From UBA5734 sp964528645 (GTDB taxonomy: Bacteria > Bacillota > Clostridia > Saccharofermentanales > UBA5734): DNA of 50,656 nucleotides. The position numbers and the translations under genes were made by a program. Below are positions 35,401 through 42,906 of this stretch, piece by piece (positions within the stretch are counted from its first letter, which is position 1; every line of letters starts with the position of its first letter). The stretch covers positions 1-50,656 of the forward strand of contig CAZGSR010000021.1 in the NCBI GenBank assembly GCA_964528645.1, read 5' to 3'. Under the pieces are notes generated by a model. It did not search any database and was not told the DNA's origin. It was given only the letters and a program-made list of their open reading frames with translations.

Positions 35401-35877
35401 CGGACCTTCGACCACATGGAAAGAGCCAGCCGTCGTGCGCCGGTCGCTTTTCGGATTGTTCAGGATGCCCTGCTTGATCCGGTAGCTGTTGACATAGCCA
35501 TTGCTGAACGTGTTACCATCCGCCGGCAGTGACAGTTCGCGCGCCATGCCGTAATGGTCGAGCGTCAGGGATTCCTCGATCACCCGGGGCACAGCTGAGC
35601 TCTTCTGGAAATAGCCGCTGAAAAAATCGTTGATCCGGCGATAAATGCCCGATGCTGCCAGATCCACCTTGCGGTTCTTTTCCTTGTAGTCTTTGATGAT
35701 GTCTTCGAACAGGTCGATATAATAGGTGTTGTCCGTTGTGCCTTGATCTTTGGCACGGTAGATCGGCAGACCCATCGCGGCCAGTTTGAAATTGATGTAA
35801 TTGATCCGGTCTTCGCGTGTCGTACCAGGATTGATATCCTTGTAGTCCATGCCGATTTTCTTTTTCATCGTCAACAT
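32404..35877 (-). CDS. probable PPi-type phosphoenolpyruvate carboxykinase
   Basis: A 1157-residue protein. I assign it to the PPi-dependent PEP carboxykinase family (oxaloacetate + PPi to PEP + Pi + CO2, reversible) from its unusual size and from remembered blocks: RINYINFKLAAMGLP near the N-terminus, ADNYYGYSKKEIKTQ at about 336-350, the P-loop-like VSGGGKSEISKS at about 493-504 and STTGAGSEGALTKGPFN at about 874-890. There is no signal peptide or membrane segment. ATG at 35877 follows AGAGGT at six bases, and the 60 extra residues of the open frame lie in intergenic sequence. Upstream in the same direction is an AEC-type carrier, suggesting C4-acid metabolism. A search is needed to exclude another large family. 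Confidence 0.68.
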   Translation of the reverse strand: MLTMKKKIGMDYKDINPGTTREDRINYINFKLAAMGLPIYRAKDQGTTDNTYYIDLFEDIIKDYKEKNRKVDLAASGIYRRINDFFSGYFQKSSAVPRVIEESLTLDHYGMARELSLPADGNTFSNGYVNSYRIKQGILNNPKSDRRTTAGSFHVVEGPLAIPSDKKAVPQETFVRLYQAAIQPPDELMGLPFTANQVQTAKTFVSLLTKPIVSPKVPGVLPERSMEVLFMAPGSFVSNLDFIESIFGNFGAPGNHRHDAGLDVDAWSGHTGFILLAPHLTKMRKIDLGLPHFDQATERQRRDGMCYHDDTELYNDGQPFKLTCRDSSGVAVTLIADNYYGYSKKEIKTQISYAANLYGNVEEEHAGGTIAYQCKNLGFNYNAEEDGSVKGYFFDDVIEQYGDLMDLQENHYGIDKHDNRILYLPENIKVDLYKTEIKWQYNGATCTLKLLPDHFYVLPNGDRFHIERHPEAPIWKLVGTEAEGTFCHKPCTVSGGGKSEISKSISNSIIYGSYYVDDLNKAFDQVEVILNYDYSHRWKENPNRNTPSRTILSLDRTLGSVIKLLTPSTAYTDEFNAFLESIPNDVKSLVFMIKRFYQISWGNDWRKHFTVDYIDGKPGHELKFDNRTIRSGYLRVGYAPDGSWRIFKLRVDYMPCEKIHMEDDITASVLVPSRQLKHLNPNYTNESVKFTANCEYRFFQRPDDAVIKGYDKQAEEDLSSDNLFATNYQPLTKADVEAIKEDAMGFVAYTEPVQKHIEAFLKSDSDYCVVSSEPRLVDGKPSKNPRYLERRSDFTEPVTMYLADISERFNRRIPKDQPVYHPVNAVLPGRRNNPPSMEKGKKILPLAVYNPIHYQELPELFMDYISSLTGKSPSTTGAGSEGALTKGPFNMLLPVYDLNSALLSYILGGYNAFSTPAGHIGANLRVDHDISIMVPEIWARLKESERNPAHLIAEGALEKVEDFEHDGVHVPASRLGYRMTDVFCYKYLGKLFDEPQAIFSEDILRPELQNLQDFVDGVLNIANGHKKAALDYFEDNSVEEAIPPIRALLHIMAYGSYEGQSLNDAAVRNLFTKESVLGSDWYAQRLINKQQIEINLMAKKIANLEDFIANPINASVISEFHYDSQLRKAREALTYLQSADYLDSLKGTIGAEAIALG

Positions 35878-35938
35878 AAAAATACCTCTTGTGTCTTTGC
35901 AGTTTCCTGTTGGAGATGACAGCTCAAAGGCTGACAAA

Positions 35939-35957
35939 ATCAAGCGAGACGCTTGAT
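35939..35957 (-). terminator. hairpin after the AEC carrier gene
   Basis: ATCAAGCG and CGCTTGAT form a perfect 8-bp stem with a 3-base loop. On the minus strand it is followed by TTTTG. It lies between the carrier gene and the PEPCK-like gene and could end or attenuate the carrier transcript. Confidence 0.5.
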
Positions 35958-36049
35958 ATGGGTCGTTTAAATGTATCGTATCCCGCGATGGTCGTAAACC
36001 ATATTTCCGCCCATAAAACAGATGGGTTGAAAAATGTGCAGATTTCGAA

Positions 36050-36985
36050 TCAACCAATCACCAAAATGAACGCGACCAGCGACAGGATGATGTGGATCGA
36101 GAGTGTGCCCAGCACAAATTGGCGGTGCTCGGCGCGCTTCTCTTGCATGAGAATCGGGATGACGAATGGGGGAGGGAGGAGGAACAAGGTCATCAGAGCC
36201 GTCTCGAACTGTGGCTCGAGGTGCAAAAGATCCCGGATCAGGACTTTGTTGATCAGGGAGGCCAGGGCAAACAGGACGAGGATCCGGACCAAGGCTGCCA
36301 GCAAAGGTGCCTTCAAGGTCTCGCGGCCCAAGTGGAGTTCAAATCCGATCGCGATCGTGATCAGGGGGACGGTCAGGTTACCCAGCAGCTGGACCGTAGT
36401 TGCCACCATCTGGCCGCCGCGCGTCGTCTCGAGCAGGGTGCCAAGTCCGGTCAGGCTGGCCAGGATACCGAGCAAAATCGCCAGGATGACCGGCGAGAGC
36501 AGGAAAGAGCGGATGAGCTGCCAGCCGCCGGTGCGATTGCCGTTCTGGCGGCTGATGTAAGTCACCAGGACGAAAAAGACAAAAGTGACCTGACCCAAGT
36601 CGACAATCGCCAGACGATAAACCTCGCTCTGGCCAAAGACCGCGAGATAGAGGGCGTAGCCGATCATGCCGGTTTCAAAGCCGGTGAACAAAGCCGGCGC
36701 AAAAGGATTGTCAATTTTCAGGAGGCGCACCGCTAGGATTGCAACACCAAGCAAGATCAGGCAAGTCATGAAGACCGTGGCCACGATGGCCAGGTAGGAC
36801 TGGCTGAACGCCGTGGTGGCAAAAGCCTGGAACAACAGGGCAGGCAGGCCGATCGACAGGACCATCTGCTTGAGCTGGTCCACTGTTTCGGGCCTTAGAA
36901 AACGCGTCTGGCGCAACACCATGCCCAGGCCGATCAGCAGGATAATGGGCAAGACTTGGAGCAAAAGGGTGAGTGGATCTGTCAT
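36050..36985 (-). CDS. AEC-family transporter (auxin efflux carrier/malate permease type)
   Basis: A 311-residue membrane protein with about ten hydrophobic segments. It has the AEC layout of two five-helix halves, with LSIGLPALLFQAF in the first half and LGNLTVPLITIAIGFEL in the second. Bacterial members move malate and other dicarboxylates or serve as exporters. AGGAGG precedes ATG at 36985. It is followed 172 bases later by the PEPCK-like gene on the same strand, so export or uptake of a C4 acid is a reasonable guess. Confidence 0.85.
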   Translation of the reverse strand: MTDPLTLLLQVLPIILLIGLGMVLRQTRFLRPETVDQLKQMVLSIGLPALLFQAFATTAFSQSYLAIVATVFMTCLILLGVAILAVRLLKIDNPFAPALFTGFETGMIGYALYLAVFGQSEVYRLAIVDLGQVTFVFFVLVTYISRQNGNRTGGWQLIRSFLLSPVILAILLGILASLTGLGTLLETTRGGQMVATTVQLLGNLTVPLITIAIGFELHLGRETLKAPLLAALVRILVLFALASLINKVLIRDLLHLEPQFETALMTLFLLPPPFVIPILMQEKRAEHRQFVLGTLSIHIILSLVAFILVIG

Positions 36986-37083
36986 GGGCGAGCCTCCTGA
37001 AGGGTCTTCATTTCATGTCAAAACCAGTATAGCATTTGTCGACCCTGCACAAGATGACGCGCCATCTTCCAATCAATTGTCAA

Positions 37084-37112
37084 TTGTTGAAACAGGGCCA
37101 GGCTGCTATAAT
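37084..37112 (+). promoter_or_regulatory. promoter of lacI-type gene/GH36 operon
   Basis: TTGTTG (37084-37089), a 17-base spacer and TATAAT (37107-37112) with an upstream TGC. Two TTACTAAA words nine bases apart (37119-37136) lie around the start site and may be the regulator's own operator. Confidence 0.7.
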
Positions 37113-37180
37113 AATTGCATTACTAAATTTACTAAATATTCTTTGCCCGGTGTTTTTGCCAGAACGAGGCAGGAGGGCTC

Positions 37181-38218
37181 ATGGTCAGAATCAAGGATAT
37201 TGCTCAATTAGCCCAGGTATCCGATGCAGCGGCTTCGCGCGTGCTCAATGGCGATGCCAAATTTTCCGTGTCGGAGCCGACCCGGCAGCGGATTCTCGCT
37301 GCCGCTGCCGAACTGGGTTACAAGCCGAGCCGGCAGCGCAAGGTCAAGGATCAGGAATCCGGCCAGCGGTTTCAGATTGGACTTTTGATGAGCGTTTCGC
37401 AAGTGGATGAGGTCAACGATCCGTATTATCTTTCCATCCGCCTGGGGATTGAAAAGCAGTGCCAGGCTTTGGGACTTGATCTGAAAACGACCTTGCGCAT
37501 AGACAAACACCTCTCCTCAGATGATTTTGCAGACCTGGATGGCCTGATCGTGGTTGGTTCGATTGACCAGCGCCCCTTGCGCCAGATTTATGCCCAGAAT
37601 GACAATCTGGTATTTGTCCATAACTTGCACCATCACGATCCCGATTACGATGCAGTCTGGTCCGACCTGGAGATGGCGACGGAACAGTGCCTGGACGAGC
37701 TCGTTGCCCTGGGCCATCGATCGATCGGCTACATCGGTGGTCCTGACTCGGTCCAGAACATCATCACCCGGGAGACTCAGAACTTTCGCGATATCCGGGA
37801 AATGACGTTCGAACGCAAGCTCAAAGAGCTGGGGATCTACCAGCCAGAACAAGTCTATATCGGCAATTGGTCAGCCGCAGAAGGCCATCGGATGGCCACA
37901 GAGGCTGTGGCCAAAGGAACGTTGCCGACCGCTTTCCTGATCGGCAGCGATCCACTGAGCATGGGGGCTCTACGCGCCTTCCGCGAAGCAGGGATCCGTG
38001 TGCCGGAGGACCTTTCGATCATCAGTTTTGACGATATCGAGGCCGCCGCCTACATGTCCCCTCCCTTGTCGACCGTCCGGATGTTCACCGAGGAGATTGG
38101 CCGCCAGGCTGTCTTGACCATGCACGATCGTCTGCTGGGCCGCGATGTGGTGGTTAACACCGTCATCCCCTGCCGACTGGTCAAACGGCAAAGCCATGGC
38201 CAGGCCAGGATTGTATAG
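37181..38218 (+). CDS. LacI/GalR-family transcriptional regulator
   Basis: A 345-residue repressor. The N-terminal helix-turn-helix is IKDIAQLAQVSDAAASRVLNGD with the hinge YKPSRQR, and the sensor domain is of the periplasmic-binding type (YYLSIRLGIEKQ, GLIVVGS, FLIGSDPLSMGALRAF, SIISFDDIEAA). AGGAGG precedes the start. It lies 67 bases upstream of alpha-galactosidase on the same strand and most likely controls it in response to galactose or an alpha-galactoside. Confidence 0.93.
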   Translation: MVRIKDIAQLAQVSDAAASRVLNGDAKFSVSEPTRQRILAAAAELGYKPSRQRKVKDQESGQRFQIGLLMSVSQVDEVNDPYYLSIRLGIEKQCQALGLDLKTTLRIDKHLSSDDFADLDGLIVVGSIDQRPLRQIYAQNDNLVFVHNLHHHDPDYDAVWSDLEMATEQCLDELVALGHRSIGYIGGPDSVQNIITRETQNFRDIREMTFERKLKELGIYQPEQVYIGNWSAAEGHRMATEAVAKGTLPTAFLIGSDPLSMGALRAFREAGIRVPEDLSIISFDDIEAAAYMSPPLSTVRMFTEEIGRQAVLTMHDRLLGRDVVVNTVIPCRLVKRQSHGQARIV

Positions 38219-38285
38219 GAACTTATTTTGAGCGCTTGTCCTCTGTCGCAGCTCAATGACAAATAAAATCAGGAGTAAGAAAACC

Positions 38286-40490
38286 ATGATCCAACCATCC
38301 AGCATTCTTTACGATTCCCAAAGCCGAGTCTTCAACCTCCAGGGCGATCGCTCGAGCTACCTGATCCAGATTCTGCGCGACGGCTATCTCGTGCATTTGC
38401 ACTGGGGTGGCCAGGTCCGTGCCTATCACGGTGGTGCTGCGGTGCGCCACGCCGACCGGGCTTTTTCGCCCAATCCCTACGCCGAGGACCGCACCTTTTC
38501 TCTCGACACCATTCCGCAGGAGTACCCGGCTTATGGCCACACGGACTTCCGCGCTCCGGCGATCCAGCTCGAATGGCCGGATGGTTCCCGCATCACTGAC
38601 TTCCGCTATGCCAGCCACCGGATTTTTGCCGGAAAACCGGTCCTGGCCGGGCTGCCGGCGACCTATGTCGAGGCTGATTCCGAGGCCCAAACGCTGGAGA
38701 TCACGCTGTGCGATACCCTGTATCCGGTCGCGGTGGTCTTGAGCTATACGGTTTTTCGCGGTACGGACATCCTAGCTCGTTCGGTCCGGATCGTCAATGA
38801 TAGCGCTGTGACCGTGCGGATTCTCAAAGTCGCCAGCCTGAATGTCGATTTCCGCGACGACCAGTTCGAGCTGCTGCATCTGTCTGGTACATGGGGTCGC
38901 GAGCGCCAAGTCATCCGCAAAAAAATCGATGCCGGTGTCTATGCGGTGGAAAGCCGCCGCGGTGCCAGCAGCCACCAGCACAATCCCTTTGTCGCCCTGC
39001 TTCGTCCGGGTGCGACCGAAACCGCAGGTGAAGTCTATGCCATCAATCTGGTCTATTCCGGTAATTTCCTAGCCCAGATCGAAGTCGATGGCTTCTACTC
39101 GACCCGCCTCAACATCGGAATCAATCCCTTTGAATTCACCTGGGCCTTGAATCCCGGAGAATCCTTCCAGACACCGGAAGCGGTCATGGCTTATTCGCCG
39201 GCTGGACTGGGAGACTTGTCCCGCAGCCTGCACCGCCTCTATCGCCGCCGCCTCTGCCGGGGACCGCACCGCGACCTGGAACGGCCGATCCTGATCAACA
39301 ACTGGGAAGCGACGTATTTCGATTTCGACGACGAAACAATCACCGGTATCGCCCAGAGTGCCAGCCCGCTTGGTATCGAGCTGCTGGTCCTGGATGATGG
39401 CTGGTTTGGTAAGCGCAATGACGATCATTCCTCGCTGGGCGATTGGACAGTCAACCGGGAAAAATTGCCCCAGGGGCTCGAGGGTCTGGCGGCCAAAGTC
39501 AAGGGTCTGGGCATGAAATTCGGCCTCTGGGTCGAGCCGGAAATGGTCTCGCCCGACAGCGACCTGTACCGTTCTCACCCGGACTGGTGTCTCCATGTGC
39601 CAGGCCGCAACCGTTCTGAATCGAGAAACCAGCTGGTGCTGGATTATTCCCGGACCGAGGTGCAGGACTACATCATCGGCGAAATGAGTGCGATCCTCGA
39701 CAATCCCTCGATCAGCTACATCAAGTGGGACATGAACCGAAACATGACCGAGGTTGGCTCTGCCGCCCTGCCTGCCGGCCAGCAAAAGGAAGTGTCCCAC
39801 CGCTACATCCTCGGCCTCTACCGGGTCCTCGAGACCATCGTTACCCGCTACCCGCATGTCTTATTTGAAAGCTGCTCGGGTGGTGGCGGTCGTTTTGACC
39901 CTGGCATGCTCTCCTACATGCCGCAAACCTGGACCAGCGACAACACCGATGCCGTCGCACGCCTGCGCATCCAGCAGGGCACGTCCCTGGCCTACCCGGC
40001 GATCAGCATGGGCTCCCATGTCTCGGCCGTGCCCAACCACCAGGTCCACCGCAGCACCAGCCTTGCCATGCGCGGCCATGTCGCAATGGCCGGTAATCTC
40101 GGCTACGAGCTCGACCTGCGCCAGCTGACGACAGCGGAAAAGGCCGAGATGACTGAGCAGATTGCCTTTTACAAGCGGATCCGGCCGATCGTCCAGTTTG
40201 GCGACTTGTACCGATTGAAAGATGCCTTTGCCGGCAATGAAACCGCCTGGCAGTATGTGTCGGAGGACGGCCTGGAAGTGGTTGCTTTCTACTATCGTGT
40301 GCTCGGCCAGGCCCAGGACCCCTTTGTTGCCCTGCGTCTGCAGGGCCTCGACCCAGCTGCCTCCTACCAGACGGATGACGGTGCGGTTTACGGTGGTGAT
40401 GAACTGATGGCCATCGGCCTGCCCGTACCCGTTCTGGTCGGCGATTTCCAGAGCTGGGCTGTGCATCTGACGCGAGTGGGGAGCTTCTGA
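38286..40490 (+). CDS. alpha-galactosidase, GH36
   Basis: A 734-residue cytoplasmic GH36 enzyme that releases galactose from melibiose, raffinose and similar sugars. The N-terminal beta-sandwich is followed by the barrel motifs LVLDDGWFGKRNDD, GLWVEPEMVSP, the nucleophile Asp in YIKWDMNR, ESCSGGGGRFD and the acid/base Asp in WTSDNTD. There is no signal peptide. ATG at 38286 follows CAGGAG; the ten extra N-terminal residues of the longer frame are rejected. Released galactose could be mutarotated by GalM. A strong terminator follows. Confidence 0.95.
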   Translation: MIQPSSILYDSQSRVFNLQGDRSSYLIQILRDGYLVHLHWGGQVRAYHGGAAVRHADRAFSPNPYAEDRTFSLDTIPQEYPAYGHTDFRAPAIQLEWPDGSRITDFRYASHRIFAGKPVLAGLPATYVEADSEAQTLEITLCDTLYPVAVVLSYTVFRGTDILARSVRIVNDSAVTVRILKVASLNVDFRDDQFELLHLSGTWGRERQVIRKKIDAGVYAVESRRGASSHQHNPFVALLRPGATETAGEVYAINLVYSGNFLAQIEVDGFYSTRLNIGINPFEFTWALNPGESFQTPEAVMAYSPAGLGDLSRSLHRLYRRRLCRGPHRDLERPILINNWEATYFDFDDETITGIAQSASPLGIELLVLDDGWFGKRNDDHSSLGDWTVNREKLPQGLEGLAAKVKGLGMKFGLWVEPEMVSPDSDLYRSHPDWCLHVPGRNRSESRNQLVLDYSRTEVQDYIIGEMSAILDNPSISYIKWDMNRNMTEVGSAALPAGQQKEVSHRYILGLYRVLETIVTRYPHVLFESCSGGGGRFDPGMLSYMPQTWTSDNTDAVARLRIQQGTSLAYPAISMGSHVSAVPNHQVHRSTSLAMRGHVAMAGNLGYELDLRQLTTAEKAEMTEQIAFYKRIRPIVQFGDLYRLKDAFAGNETAWQYVSEDGLEVVAFYYRVLGQAQDPFVALRLQGLDPAASYQTDDGAVYGGDELMAIGLPVPVLVGDFQSWAVHLTRVGSF

Positions 40491-40492
40491 CG

Positions 40493-40530
40493 AAAACCGG
40501 CCCTGAATCACACAATCAGGGCCGGTTTTT
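40493..40530 (+). terminator. rho-independent terminator
   Basis: AAAACCGGCCCTGA (40493-40506) pairs perfectly with TCAGGGCCGGTTTT (40516-40529), followed by another T. It ends the LacI/GH36 operon and is close to symmetrical. Confidence 0.9.
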
Positions 40531-40551
40531 CGCGTTCCAGCCAAATGTAAC

Positions 40552-40578
40552 CCCTTTTTCAATCAAAAAGGGTATAAT
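40552..40578 (+). promoter_or_regulatory. promoter with inverted repeat
   Basis: CCCTTTTT and AAAAAGGG are perfect arms around five bases and abut TATAAT (40573-40578). No -35 is recognised in the arm region, so an activator or a repressor may act here. The gene start lies about 50 bases downstream. Confidence 0.45.
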
Positions 40579-40627
40579 GAAGACAAGTAATATCCGCTGT
40601 TTCGTGAGTAGAAAGGGGTTGCCTGAT

Positions 40628-41443
40628 ATGCCTGCCGACCTGACTGCACTGAAAAGCACATTGTCCTGGGCCATACCGGTGCCGGACAGGACCGAGATTC
40701 CGGACTCATTCAAGAGTGAGTATGACCTGCATTTTAAAGCCGATGAAGCGCCCTATATTTTATACAATCCTATCCAGGACCATTTGCGGTCTTTGAGTGA
40801 TGAGAAATTGATCTGCCTCGTTCCAGACCGGCTGGTCATTCTGGCGGCGAACCATTCGCCTTTTATCTGTAAATTCAGCGATGTCGTCTATTTCCGCCAG
40901 GAAGAGGAACTGCTTGCGTACAGCCTGACCATCCTCACTCAGACCGATGAGGTCCGGATTGATTACAATGCAGCCTGTGCGGATCTGTTTGAGCCTGTCA
41001 TCAGCCATTTGCGCATCCGTGGCGAAACCGCCAAAACTGGCCATGCCGAGTGGCAACGCCTTTCAGAGCTGGCCCGCCAGGATCTCAAGTTTACCAATTA
41101 CGCCCGTCAGGTATTGCGTGACAGCGGTAACTTGGCGGACTTGGTCTACCAGCCGGAGCTGGTTGTCGATAACCAGACCATCGTGGATACCAGTTTGCTC
41201 CTGCTGACCGAAACCGAACTCTGCTGGGTCTGCAATGAACGCAAGGAATGGATTAATGAGCCCGTATACGGAGGTGTTTTCAGCATTGCTGGCCGCGCTG
41301 CCATATCAGGACATGAGATCATTTCAGCAGCAGACAATGGCCTGTACCAGTTGATCATCACCTTGCTCGGTAACTATCACTGGCGGATCCCTTTCACGGC
41401 AGACCGCCGGGAAGCAATCGAAAAATTGCTCCAGTCGTTGTAA
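40628..41443 (+). CDS. hypothetical protein
   Basis: A 271-residue soluble protein that I do not recognise. It has no signal peptide or membrane segment. Its middle (LICLVPDRLVILAANHSPFICKF and the later LLLLTETELCWVCN) looks like two similar beta-rich, PH-like units, with the sequence WRIPFTADRREAIEKLLQ at the end. ATG at 40628 with AAAGGGG is preferred over ATG at 40577, which overlaps the -10 box. It stands between two terminators, before the corrinoid module. Confidence 0.7.
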   Translation: MPADLTALKSTLSWAIPVPDRTEIPDSFKSEYDLHFKADEAPYILYNPIQDHLRSLSDEKLICLVPDRLVILAANHSPFICKFSDVVYFRQEEELLAYSLTILTQTDEVRIDYNAACADLFEPVISHLRIRGETAKTGHAEWQRLSELARQDLKFTNYARQVLRDSGNLADLVYQPELVVDNQTIVDTSLLLLTETELCWVCNERKEWINEPVYGGVFSIAGRAAISGHEIISAADNGLYQLIITLLGNYHWRIPFTADRREAIEKLLQSL

Positions 41444-41499
41444 ACCGCGCAAAAAAGTACCAAGAATCAAAAAATTACAATAGGCTTTGCACTTGCCGG

Positions 41500-41531
41500 G
41501 GGGTAACCTTGAAATCAAGGTTATCCCTTTT
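41500..41531 (+). terminator. leader terminator/attenuator before methyltransferase gene
   Basis: GGGGTAACCTTGA (41500-41512) pairs with TCAAGGTTATCCC (41515-41527) with one G-U, followed by TTTT. It ends 17 bases before the next start codon, whose ribosome site is TAAGGAG. It can end the upstream gene or control the corrinoid operon. Confidence 0.65.
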
Positions 41532-41547
41532 GATTTAAGGAGATTGT

Positions 41548-42903
41548 ATGAACGGCAAGGAACGAATTCTCAAAACTCTCCGGCATGAGCCGGTCGACCG
41601 TCCCGCCTGGGTGCCTTTTGCAGGCGTGCATGCTGGTTCACTGATCGGCAAGAACGCCACTGAAATGCTCTCCGACGGACAGAACCTGTTCGATGGCCTG
41701 ATGCAGGTCCATAAACTCTACCAGCCTGATGGCATGCCGGTGGTTTTCGACCTACAGGTCGAAGCCGAAATCCTGGGCTGCGAGTTGCACTGGGCCGAGT
41801 TCGCCCCTCCCTCTGTCAAGACGCACCCGCTGGCCGATACCCAGGACATGCTCTGTGACTGCAAACAGCCTTCTGCTGACAAAGGTCGCCTGCCGATGAT
41901 CCTCGATGTCATGAAGAAGGTCAAGTCAGCCGTCGGTGACGACACTGCCCTCTATGGCCTGATCTGCGGCCCGTTCACCCTGGCCTCCCATTTGCGCGGC
42001 AATGAGCTGTTCATGGACCTGATCCTCGAGGAGGATTATGTTCAGGAATTGATGACCTTCACTACGCAGACGGCGCTCAAGATGATCGACTTGTACGCGG
42101 ATGCTGGCATGGATGTCATCGCCGTTGTCGACCCACTGGTCTCACAGATCTCGCCGGATCATTTCACCACCGCCTGCCACACCGCTTTCAAGACCATTTT
42201 TGATTATGTCCGGGCCAAAGGCCTGGCCTCGAGCTTCTTTGTCTGTGGCAATGCCACCCGCCAGCTCGAAGTCATGTGTGAAACGGCCCCCGACTCGATC
42301 TCGATCGACGAAAATGTCGACATGGCCTCAGCCAAGGCAATCACCGACCGTTACAACATCGCCATCGGCGGCAACATCCCGCTGACCACGCTGATGCTGC
42401 ACGGCACCCAGCAGGAAAATATGAAATACGTCGTCAACATGCTGGACACCCTGTCCCACGACAACCTGATCATCGCCCCCGGTTGCGACATGCCCTACCA
42501 TGTGCCGGCGATGAATGCGATCGGCGCTGCCCAAGCCGTCCGCGAGACCGATGTCACCCGCGAAATGGTCAAGAACTACGAAGCGCCCAAGCTCGACATC
42601 GAGGTGACGCTGCCGGATTACGAAAACCTTAAGAAACCCCTCGTCGAGGTTTTCACTCTGGATTCGGCGACCTGTGCCGCCTGTACCTACATGATGGAAG
42701 CGATGAATGTCGCTGGTACCCATTACGGCGCAAAGATCGACCTGGTCGAATACAAGTTCACAGAAAAGGTCAACATCGCCCGTTGCATCAAGATGGGTGT
42801 GACCAACCTGCCTTGTGTCTATGTCAATGGCCAGCTGAAATGGTCTTCGATCATCCCAAGCCGCGAAGAGCTGTTCGGATATATTGACAGCCTCCTGGGC
42901 TAA
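41548..42903 (+). CDS. UroD/MtaA-family methyltransferase fused to thioredoxin-like domain
   Basis: A 451-residue two-domain protein. Residues 1-345 are a uroporphyrinogen decarboxylase-fold methyltransferase of the MtaA/CmuA group (NGKERILKTLRHEPVDRPAW, LICGPFTLASHL, GGNIPLTTLM). In MtaA zinc is held by an HxC motif and a later Cys. Here the first is F231-V-C233, so the His is missing, while Cys313 in APGCDMP is kept. Residues 365-451 form a thioredoxin-like domain with CAAC (376-379) and a probable cis-Pro in NLPCVYVNG. It is followed by a CobW-like GTPase and a corrinoid protein. It should move a methyl group to or from the corrinoid protein. The methyl donor and acceptor are unknown. Confidence 0.85.
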   Translation: MNGKERILKTLRHEPVDRPAWVPFAGVHAGSLIGKNATEMLSDGQNLFDGLMQVHKLYQPDGMPVVFDLQVEAEILGCELHWAEFAPPSVKTHPLADTQDMLCDCKQPSADKGRLPMILDVMKKVKSAVGDDTALYGLICGPFTLASHLRGNELFMDLILEEDYVQELMTFTTQTALKMIDLYADAGMDVIAVVDPLVSQISPDHFTTACHTAFKTIFDYVRAKGLASSFFVCGNATRQLEVMCETAPDSISIDENVDMASAKAITDRYNIAIGGNIPLTTLMLHGTQQENMKYVVNMLDTLSHDNLIIAPGCDMPYHVPAMNAIGAAQAVRETDVTREMVKNYEAPKLDIEVTLPDYENLKKPLVEVFTLDSATCAACTYMMEAMNVAGTHYGAKIDLVEYKFTEKVNIARCIKMGVTNLPCVYVNGQLKWSSIIPSREELFGYIDSLLG

Positions 42904-42906
42904 GCC

